Shown piece after piece: positions 26,054-32,411 of a DNA stretch of 64,000 nt. The notes below the pieces were generated by a model. That model made no database searches and was not told where the DNA came from. It worked only from the letters and a program-made list of their open reading frames with translations. Origin of the DNA: Streptomyces marincola (lineage in GTDB: Bacteria; Actinomycetota; Actinomycetes; Streptomycetales; Streptomycetaceae); contig NZ_CP084541.1 in NCBI RefSeq assembly GCF_020410765.1, positions 682,001 to 746,000 on the forward strand, written 5' to 3'. The position numbers and the translations under genes are program-made. Every line of letters starts with the position of its first letter. The first letter of the stretch is position 1.

Positions 26054-26706
26054 TGGTCCATGCCGCCCGTGCAGGCGGCGCCGGGCTCGGGGGTCTGCGG
26101 GCCCTGCACGTAGGCGTCGAAGAACTCGCCGACCCGCGGGTCGTCCGCCGTGTCGAGCTGAAGCTGGGCGCCCCACGCGGTGAGCGTGATCGGCGACTCC
26201 TGGTCGTTCTTCGGGCTCATCAGCGAGTAGGAGGTGGAGGACACGCGCTCGCTCAGGGTCTCCAGGTCGGCCTCGGCCGCGGACTCGTTGTACGTGACCC
26301 AGACCGCGCCGTGTTCGAGGGAGTGCACCGCGTTCTCGTTCGGTATCTCCTCCTCGTAGACGTCGGCGTCGCAGTTCATCCAGACCTGCGAGTGCTCGCC
26401 GCCCGCCGGCGGGTTCATCGGGTAGTCGACCGCGGTCTCGACGTGGTCGCGGCTGAGGTCGGACCAGGTCTCGACGCCGGTGATGTCGGCCGGCTCACCG
26501 GGCTGGGCCGTGTTGTCGCTGTCGCCGTCGTCGGAGGAGGCGACGATGAAGGCGCCGCCGATGACCAGGGCGACGACGATCGCGACGCTCGCGACGATGG
26601 TGAGCAGGCGGTTGCGGCGGTCGCGGGCCCGCTCGCGGCGGCGGGCCTCCTCGATCTTCGCGCGCCGTCCGACAGCGGCGCTTTTCTTGTTCTTCTTGGC
26701 AGCCAT
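26050..26706 (-). CDS. DUF3105 family membrane-anchored protein
   Basis: 218 residues. A highly basic cytoplasmic start (AAKKNKKSAAVGRRAKIEEA) and one membrane helix (about 36-56) precede an extracellular DUF3105 domain with HVETAVDYPMNPPAGGEHSQ, WMNCDADVYEEEIPNENAVH and SLEHGAVWVTY. The conserved His and Cys residues could bind a metal. Pairing with DUF305 directly downstream (GTGA overlap) is common in Actinobacteria. Function unknown. ATG 26706 follows a GAGGAC site. Confidence 0.87.
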   Translation of the reverse strand: MAAKKNKKSAAVGRRAKIEEARRRERARDRRNRLLTIVASVAIVVALVIGGAFIVASSDDGDSDNTAQPGEPADITGVETWSDLSRDHVETAVDYPMNPPAGGEHSQVWMNCDADVYEEEIPNENAVHSLEHGAVWVTYNESAAEADLETLSERVSSTSYSLMSPKNDQESPITLTAWGAQLQLDTADDPRVGEFFDAYVQGPQTPEPGAACTGGMDQ

Positions 26707-26802
26707 GGCAACGTCCTCGGCGGAAGGGTGGGGAACGGGGGGCGTCGTGCGCGGGCGCACACGGCGGTGCGCGCCCGGTGGGGCGGTTGGGGCGTTCCCG
26801 GC

Positions 26803-27183
26803 CTACGTGCGCTGGATCTGGAGGCGGTGCAGGTCCACGGACGGCACGCCGTCGTGCGCCGGTCCCCCGGGGCCCGGCGCGGCGCGCGCGAACGTCGCGC
26901 GCGGCGCCGGATCGGTGTCGGGGACGTGCAGCGGAACGGGCGGCGGGGGCACCGGGTCGGCCGGGGTGCCCGGGGCGCCGTGGCACCGGCTGGGCGGGTC
27001 CTTCTCGTCCATGTCCGGGGGCGGCTCGACGTCCGCGAGCAGCCGGTGCTCCCCGGTGTCGGCGTGCGCCGCCGCGGGTGTGCACAGCCCGGTCACGCAC
27101 AGCAGGGCGATGACGGCGAGCACGCAGCAGGACACGGCGGAGCGCCCGGCGCCGCCACCCTGTCCGCTGTGCAGTCGTATCAT
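26803..27183 (-). CDS. Hypothetical exported or membrane protein
   Basis: 126 residues. One hydrophobic segment (about 15-38, SAVSCCVLAVIALLCVTGL) that may be a signal peptide with cleavage after AHA, then a hydrophilic Pro-rich region with one Cys. No recognised domain. Same strand as and 96 bases upstream of the DUF3105 gene, so it could be cotranscribed. It may equally be a short exported protein of its own. Confidence 0.5.
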   Translation of the reverse strand: MIRLHSGQGGGAGRSAVSCCVLAVIALLCVTGLCTPAAAHADTGEHRLLADVEPPPDMDEKDPPSRCHGAPGTPADPVPPPPVPLHVPDTDPAPRATFARAAPGPGGPAHDGVPSVDLHRLQIQRT

Positions 27184-27406
27184 CGCCCGTCATCGTACTC
27201 ACCAGCCCCTGCCGACGCAGCGGTGATGCGCGCACGGAACGGACGGTGTTCGAGCGCGGACTCCCCCGCCGCCCGCGGTTCCCCGGCGGGCAGGGGGGCT
27301 CAGGACCCGCCGCGAGGGCGCACCGGTAGCGTGGGCGCCGGCGCCCGGCGGACCGCGTGCCGGCGGGCGTCCACGTGTCGGCAGTCGACAAGGGAGGGGA
27401 TGCCGC

Positions 27407-28189
27407 ATGGTGTTCAAGAAGCTTCTCGGGGCGTTGGGGGTGGGCGGTCCCTCGGTGGACACGGTCCTCGACGGCGGGGCGGTGGTACCGGGTTCCGCGC
27501 TCACCGGCCGGGTGCTCGTGCTCGGCGGTTCGAGGGACGCGGAGATCACGGAAGTCAGGCTCGGCCTCGTGGCGCGCGTCGAGATCGAGTCCGAGGAGGC
27601 CGAATCCGACGGCACGGTGGTCTTCCACCGGCAGGCGGTCGGCGGCGCCTTCCAGCTCACGGAGGGCCAGGAGGTCACGATTCCGTTCAGCCTCGAAGTG
27701 CCGTGGGAGACCCCGGTGAACGAGGTGTACGGCCGGTCGATCGGCGTGACCCTGGGCGTGCGCACCGAACTGGCGGTGGCCGGCGCGCTCGACCCGGGCG
27801 ACCTCGACCCGCTGGTCGTCCGGCCGCTGCCGGTGCAGCAGGCGGTGCTGGACGCGTTCGCGCAGATCGGGTGCGGCTTCAAGTCCGCGGACCTGGAGCT
27901 GGGCCGGATCGGGGGCACCGGGCAGACGCTGCCGTTCTACCAGGAGATCGAGCTGACCCCGCCGGACCGGTATGCGGGGAGCATCCAGGAGATCGAGCTG
28001 ACGTTCCTCGCCTCGCCGGGCGGCATGGAGATCGTGCTTGAGGCGGACAAGCGGGGCGGCCTGCTCGGCGGCGGCGGTGACGTGCTCAACCGCCACGTCG
28101 TGAGCCACGACGACGCCGGGCGCGCCGACTGGGCCGCCCAGGCCGACGGCTGGGTGCGGCAACTCGCCGAGCGCCGCGGCTTCTTCTGA
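27407..28189 (+). CDS. spo0M: Sporulation control protein Spo0M (arrestin-like)
   Basis: 260 residues covering the whole Spo0M family. The start MVFKKLLGALGVGGPSVDTV is diagnostic. Two arrestin-like beta-sandwich halves follow (GRVLVLGGSRDAEITEVRL; FSLEVPWETPVNEVYGRSIG), then FAQIGCGFKSADLE and a C-terminal FFYQEIEL-type segment (here LPFYQEIEL). In Bacillus, Spo0M affects sporulation timing; in Actinobacteria its role is not settled, but it is cytoplasmic and probably scaffolding. A GGGAGG-type site precedes ATG 27407. Monocistronic with a strong terminator after it. Confidence 0.93.
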   Translation: MVFKKLLGALGVGGPSVDTVLDGGAVVPGSALTGRVLVLGGSRDAEITEVRLGLVARVEIESEEAESDGTVVFHRQAVGGAFQLTEGQEVTIPFSLEVPWETPVNEVYGRSIGVTLGVRTELAVAGALDPGDLDPLVVRPLPVQQAVLDAFAQIGCGFKSADLELGRIGGTGQTLPFYQEIELTPPDRYAGSIQEIELTFLASPGGMEIVLEADKRGGLLGGGGDVLNRHVVSHDDAGRADWAAQADGWVRQLAERRGFF

Positions 28190-28231
28190 GCCGACCGGCA
28201 CAACCGGCTCGGAACGAGCGCGAGCGCGCTC

Positions 28232-28266
28232 GGACGCCGGGGCGGGCCCCGCCCGTCCCGGCGTCC
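28232..28266 (+). terminator. Hairpin terminator after spo0M
   Basis: Arms GGACGCCGGG / CCCGGCGTCC (28232-28241 and 28257-28266) with an inner GC-rich stem, 42 bases after the stop. A smaller stem (GAGCCG / CGGCTC) overlaps the stop itself. Confidence 0.65.
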
Positions 28267-28928
28267 TCATCGGCGCGGAAGCGCGGTCACCGCTCCCACC
28301 GCCGGGCGGTGGCGGGGACGGGCGGCGGACCTGAACCCGAGCGGCGGGGAGAAAGAGAACGCGGGCCGCGGCGCGGTCCTGTGTCCGCCGCTCGCGGTGC
28401 GGCGGGCGGCACCGGCCCGGGAGTGCGCGAAGTCGCCGGCCGGGCTGTCCGCTTCCCCACGGCCGCGCTCATACCTCTCGCCGGACATCACGCCACCGCG
28501 CCCCTTCCGATCGCGAGGCCCCACGGCCTTCGGCCCCCTTGCGTACGCGGCACGCCCGCGGCCCGCCGGAACCACCGCGCACCTCAGGGCTGCCCGTGCC
28601 CGCGCGGCGTCATGTGTCCCACCGCCGCACAAGGAGCCGGTCACCTCCACGCGCCTCCGGCTCACCACCACGGCGTGCCCCGGGACGGAAGCGACGCGAA
28701 CCGGCCGTCCGCCGCGAAACTCCCGGGGACTCACTCCTTCGTGTGCTGTTCTCGTATTCCGCCTGACGCGCGGGGCTCGTGCGCATCGCGCCGGGCCCCC
28801 AAGCGCCGCAAGGGCGGCGACCCACCTGGCGGACACGGGATTTCCGCGGCGCGGCGGTCGCGGTGTAGGAGCGCGGGCGCGCTTGTCGCGACGCCGCGGC
28901 CGGTTTCGGGTGCTTAGCCTCGTAGGCC
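28267..28928. other. Long non-coding stretch
   Basis: 662 bases between the spo0M terminator and the sulfotransferase. Open frames exist on both strands but lack conserved motifs and typical codon bias. It must hold the promoter of the sulfotransferase operon; a small RNA is possible but nothing specific was recognised. Confidence 0.45.
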
Positions 28929-29870
28929 ATGACACTGCTACGGAGAATCAACGCCGCTCTCGGTTCCGCGACCGGTTTCCAGGTGCGCCGCGTGCCGCGC
29001 GCCCCCGGCGGGCAGCGTGCCGGCTCAGCGCCCACCCGGGCGCCGGGGCGCCCGCCCGCCCGCAGGCCGGGACAGCGCGCCTCCGGTTACCGGCGCCCGG
29101 CGGCATCCGGCGTGGACCGGCTGCTGCGCCGCCCGGTGTTCGTCATCGCGCCGGTCCGCTCGGGGTCCACCCTGCTGCGCATGATGCTGGGCAGCCACTC
29201 GCTCCTGCACGCCCCGCACGAGACGCACTTCCGGCGCCTTGAGGTGCACTGCGCCACCGGTCTCGCCGAGAAGTCGCTGCACGCGCTCGGACTCGGCCTC
29301 GGTGATGCCGAACACCTGCTGTGGGACCGGCTCCTGCACCGGGAGTTGATGAAGTCGGGCAAGCAGGTGCTGGTGGAGAAGACGCCGGGCAACGCGTTCG
29401 TCCACGAACGCGTCGCCGCCTGCTGGCCCGACGCCCGCTTCGTCTTCCTCCTGCGCCACCCGGCCTCCGTCGCGCGGTCCTGGCACGAGGCCGACCCGGT
29501 CAGGCGCAGCCCGGAGCACGCCGTGCTCGACGCGCTGCGTTTCATGAACGCCGTCGAGCGGGCCCGCGGCAACCTGGACGGGCACACGGTGCGCTACGAG
29601 GAGCTGACGGAGGATCCGGCGCTCGCGCTGAAGGGCGTCTGCGCCTTCCTCGGCGTCGACTGGGAGCCGGGCATGCTCGACTACGGCAGCCACCACTCCG
29701 CCGAGCCGGAGAAGGGGCTGGGCGACTGGAGGGAGAAGATCCGCACCGGCAGCGTGCAGCCGGGCCGGCCGCTGCCGGAACCCGCCGAGGTACCCGCGCC
29801 GCTGCACGCCGTGTGCGCCGCGTGGGGCTACCCTGCGGGTCCGGCGGGCACGGGGCGGGGGACGCCGTGA
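28929..29870 (+). CDS. Sulfotransferase family protein
   Basis: 313 residues. PAPS-binding motifs are clear: the 5'-phosphosulfate loop IAPVRSGSTLLRMML near residue 73, and the 3'-phosphate region ARFVFLLRHPASVARSW near 175 with Arg and Ser. VRYEELTEDP and the C-terminal GDWREKIRTGS also match. A 45-residue Arg/Pro-rich N-terminal extension precedes the domain. Transfers sulfate from PAPS, probably to a glycan or glycolipid given the coupled glycosyltransferase two genes later. Its stop overlaps the next gene's GTG. Acceptor unknown. Confidence 0.88.
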   Translation: MTLLRRINAALGSATGFQVRRVPRAPGGQRAGSAPTRAPGRPPARRPGQRASGYRRPAASGVDRLLRRPVFVIAPVRSGSTLLRMMLGSHSLLHAPHETHFRRLEVHCATGLAEKSLHALGLGLGDAEHLLWDRLLHRELMKSGKQVLVEKTPGNAFVHERVAACWPDARFVFLLRHPASVARSWHEADPVRRSPEHAVLDALRFMNAVERARGNLDGHTVRYEELTEDPALALKGVCAFLGVDWEPGMLDYGSHHSAEPEKGLGDWREKIRTGSVQPGRPLPEPAEVPAPLHAVCAAWGYPAGPAGTGRGTP

Positions 29871-30319
29871 GACCGCACGCGGAACTCGCGCGCGTCTGGC
29901 CGCGGGACGGGCGGCTGCGGCTGGTCGGCAGCCTGCACGGGCACGATCCGGTGGCCGGCGCCGCGGCGCCCTGGGCGCTGCTGCTCGTGGCGCGCCGGGC
30001 TGCGGAACGAGTGCTCGCCTACCCGGCGCCGCTGGCCGGCGCGGCGTTCGACGTGTCGCTCCCGGTGGCCGACCTCGCGCTCGGCGGCATCGAGCTGCCC
30101 GCGGTCTGGGACCTCTACCTCTCCCAGGAGGTCACCGGGCGGCACGGCGCGCCCCAGGGCCGGCTGCGCGTGGGACGGCTGCTCGACGACATCGAGGACA
30201 AGAAGAAGATCATGGTCTTCCCCAGGCAGCCGGTCGCCACGGGCGACGGCACGGTGCTGGTGAAGCCGTACTACACCGTCAAGGACAACCTCTCCGTCGA
30301 GGTGGCACCCGCGTCATGA
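29867..30319 (+). CDS. Unknown protein between sulfotransferase and glycosyltransferase
   Basis: 150 residues from GTG 29867, overlapping the sulfotransferase stop (GTGA) and overlapping the glycosyltransferase start (ATGA), so clearly part of the operon. Predicted beta-rich: LRLVGSLHGHDP, WALLLVARR, AAFDVSLPVADL, WDLYLSQEV, then IMVFPRQPV and VKPYYTVKDNLSVEVA. No signal peptide. Similar short proteins accompany glycosyltransferases in Streptomyces glycopolymer clusters; the fold is reminiscent of modifying or binding domains of teichoic-acid polymerase systems. No function assigned. Confidence 0.75.
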   Translation: MRPHAELARVWPRDGRLRLVGSLHGHDPVAGAAAPWALLLVARRAAERVLAYPAPLAGAAFDVSLPVADLALGGIELPAVWDLYLSQEVTGRHGAPQGRLRVGRLLDDIEDKKKIMVFPRQPVATGDGTVLVKPYYTVKDNLSVEVAPAS

Positions 30320-31506
30320 AGATCCGTTACCTGCTGCTGCACGCGTACGGCATGGGCGGCACCATCCGCACCGTGATCACCCAGGCCAACGCCATGGCCG
30401 CGGCGGGCCACGACGTCGAACTGGTCAGCGTCGTGCGGCGCAGGGACCGCCCGCACTTCCCCGTGGACTCCCGGGTGCGGCTCTCCACGCTGGCCGATCT
30501 GCAGCCGGGCGCCCGCGCGCCCCGCCCGCGCGGGCTGCTCGGCCGGTACCGGGCCAGGCGCCTGGCCGGGCTGGCCGCGAAGCCGCCCCGGCACGTGCCG
30601 CTCAGCGAGCCGGGGCGCGGGGCGATCAACCGGCAGGTGGAGCTCGCGGTGATCCGGTATCTCGCGGAGTTGCGGGACGGCATCGTGGTCACCACCCGTC
30701 CCGCGCTCAACATCCTCTCCGCCGAGTACGCGACCGGCGGCGTGATCCGGGTGGCCCAGGAGCACGTCAACTTCGGTACGCACAAGGCCGATCTGCGCGC
30801 GGCCATCACGCGCAGCTACCCGAGGCTGGACGCCGTGGCCGTGCTGACCGCCCGCGACCGGGAGGACTACCTGCGCGTGGCGCCCGGCACCCACGTGGCC
30901 CGCATCCCGAACGCGGTGCACTCCCTGAGGCAGAAGCCGTCGACCTGCGCCTCGCACATCGTCCTCGCGGCCGGCAGGCTCAGGCCGCAGAAGGGGTTCG
31001 ACCTGCTGATCCGCGCGTTCGCCGGCCTGGTCGAGGAGTTCGACGACTGGCAGGTGCGCATCTACGGCACCGGTGACCGGTACGACCAGTTGCGCGCCCT
31101 CATCGACGAACACCACCTGTACAACCACGTCTTCCTCATGGGCCGCACCGAGCGGCTGGACGAGGAGATGGCCAAGGCTTCGGTGTTCGTGCTCAGTTCG
31201 CGCTACGAGGGGCTGCCGATGGTGCTCATCGAGGCCATGTCGCACGGCCTGCCCGTGGTGAGCTACGACTGCCCGACCGGGCCTGGCGACGTGCTGACGG
31301 ACGGCAAGGAGGGCCTGCTGCTGCCGCCCGAGGACGTGCCGGCGCTGACGGCGGCCATGCGGCGGCTGATGGGCGACGAGGGGCTGCGGGCCCGGATGGG
31401 CGACGCCTCGCTCGCCACCGTGGAACGGTACTCGCCGGAGACGGTGCGCGGGCAGTGGACCGAGCTGTTCGAGGAGCTGACGGCGCGGCGCCGCGCCAGG
31501 GTCTGA
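30316..31506 (+). CDS. GT4 family glycosyltransferase
   Basis: 396 residues, GT-B fold. N-terminal Rossmann half starts KIRYLLLHAYGMGGTIRTVI with the GG loop; the C-terminal half has AAGRLRPQKGFDLLIRAFA and the nucleotide-sugar motif SRYEGLPMVLIEAMSHGLPVV, the E-x7-E of retaining GT4 enzymes, then DCPTGPGDVL. The PTGPxxL style is typical of enzymes from wall-glycopolymer or poly(glycerol phosphate) clusters. Cytoplasmic or peripheral. Third gene of the coupled sulfotransferase operon; together they suggest a sulfated or otherwise decorated surface glycan. Confidence 0.92.
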   Translation: MKIRYLLLHAYGMGGTIRTVITQANAMAAAGHDVELVSVVRRRDRPHFPVDSRVRLSTLADLQPGARAPRPRGLLGRYRARRLAGLAAKPPRHVPLSEPGRGAINRQVELAVIRYLAELRDGIVVTTRPALNILSAEYATGGVIRVAQEHVNFGTHKADLRAAITRSYPRLDAVAVLTARDREDYLRVAPGTHVARIPNAVHSLRQKPSTCASHIVLAAGRLRPQKGFDLLIRAFAGLVEEFDDWQVRIYGTGDRYDQLRALIDEHHLYNHVFLMGRTERLDEEMAKASVFVLSSRYEGLPMVLIEAMSHGLPVVSYDCPTGPGDVLTDGKEGLLLPPEDVPALTAAMRRLMGDEGLRARMGDASLATVERYSPETVRGQWTELFEELTARRRARV

Positions 31507-31512
31507 CCGCGC

Positions 31513-31558
31513 CCCGCGCCGCCCGGTCCCGCGCCGGCGCGGGACCGGGCGGCGCGGG
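31513..31558. terminator. 46-bp perfect palindrome, bidirectional terminator
   Basis: Two perfect 23-base arms (31513-31535 and 31536-31558) fill almost the whole gap between the convergent glycosyltransferase and ABC permease stops. In RNA from either strand this folds to a very stable hairpin with a small loop. Confidence 0.7.
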
Positions 31559-31559
31559 C

Positions 31560-32411
31560 TCAGGAGACGATGTCCTTGGTGCGGAAGTGCCGGTAGGCCA
31601 GCGCGAACAGGACCAGGGCGTAGGCCACGGAGACCGCCGCCCCGCGGGCCATGCCGCCCCATTCCGGCTGCGGCTGCAACACGTCCGCCCAGGCGAACTG
31701 CCAGTGCGCCGGGAGAAGTTCCCGCCACGAGCCGAGCGCGGTGATCGCGTCGAGGATGCTGCCGACGATGGTGAGGCCGATGGCCCCGCCGACCGCGCCG
31801 AGCGGCGCGTCGGTGACCGTGGAGAGCCAGAACGCCAGGCCCGCGGTGACCAGTTGGCTGACGAAGACGTAGCCGGTCGCCACCGCGATCCGTGCCGTGG
31901 CGTCGCCGGGCGCGAGGGAGCCGCCGGCGGGCAGCACGAGCGGGTCCCAGCCGTGGACCGCCGTGCCGACGCCGAGCGCCACCAGCGGCAGCACGGCCAT
32001 CGCGGCGGCGCTGAACAGCAGGGCGACGGCCAGTTTCGCGGTCAGCAGCCGGGCGCGGGGCACCGGCGCGGCCAGCAGGTAGCGCAGTGAGGACCAGTTG
32101 GCCTCGGCCGCGACGGTGTCGCCGCAGAACAGCGCGACGGGCACCACGAGCAGGAAGCCGGTGGCGAGGAAGAGGCAGGTGAGGGCGAAGTTGGGCCCTG
32201 ACGCGGTCGCCAGGTCCACCAGGCCCGTCTCCCCCGACCGGTCGGGACCGCCGCCCAGGGCGAACGCGGCGGCCACGACGAACGGCAGCGCCACGAGCAG
32301 GACGGCGACCACCAGGGTGCGCCGGCGGCGCAGCTGCCTGACGGCTTCGACCCGCAGCGGCAGGGTGCGGCGCGGGGCGTAGCCGGGCGCCGCGTCCAGG
32401 GCCGTGGTCAT
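31560..32411 (-). CDS. ABC-2 type transporter permease
   Basis: 283 residues with six hydrophobic helices. Cytoplasmic start ends PLRVEAVRQLRRRRT. First helix LVVAVLLVALPFVVAAAFAL; then FLATGFLLVVPVALFCGD; the ABC-2 hallmark AAEANWSSLRYLLAAPVPRARLLTAKL; two or three further helices; and a C-terminal FALAYRHFRTKDIVS. Partner of the ATPase domain encoded in the overlapping upstream gene (ATGA junction). Exports an unknown substrate, possibly a drug or lipid. Confidence 0.9.
   Translation of the reverse strand: MTTALDAAPGYAPRRTLPLRVEAVRQLRRRRTLVVAVLLVALPFVVAAAFALGGGPDRSGETGLVDLATASGPNFALTCLFLATGFLLVVPVALFCGDTVAAEANWSSLRYLLAAPVPRARLLTAKLAVALLFSAAAMAVLPLVALGVGTAVHGWDPLVLPAGGSLAPGDATARIAVATGYVFVSQLVTAGLAFWLSTVTDAPLGAVGGAIGLTIVGSILDAITALGSWRELLPAHWQFAWADVLQPQPEWGGMARGAAVSVAYALVLFALAYRHFRTKDIVS

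Noticed and set aside
28267..28935. Open frames on both strands in the gap before the sulfotransferase
   Set aside because: Composition atypical, no conserved segment, no plausible start.
31513..31558. Insertion-sequence end or attachment site
   Set aside because: No transposase, target duplication or integrase nearby; location between convergent stops fits a terminator.
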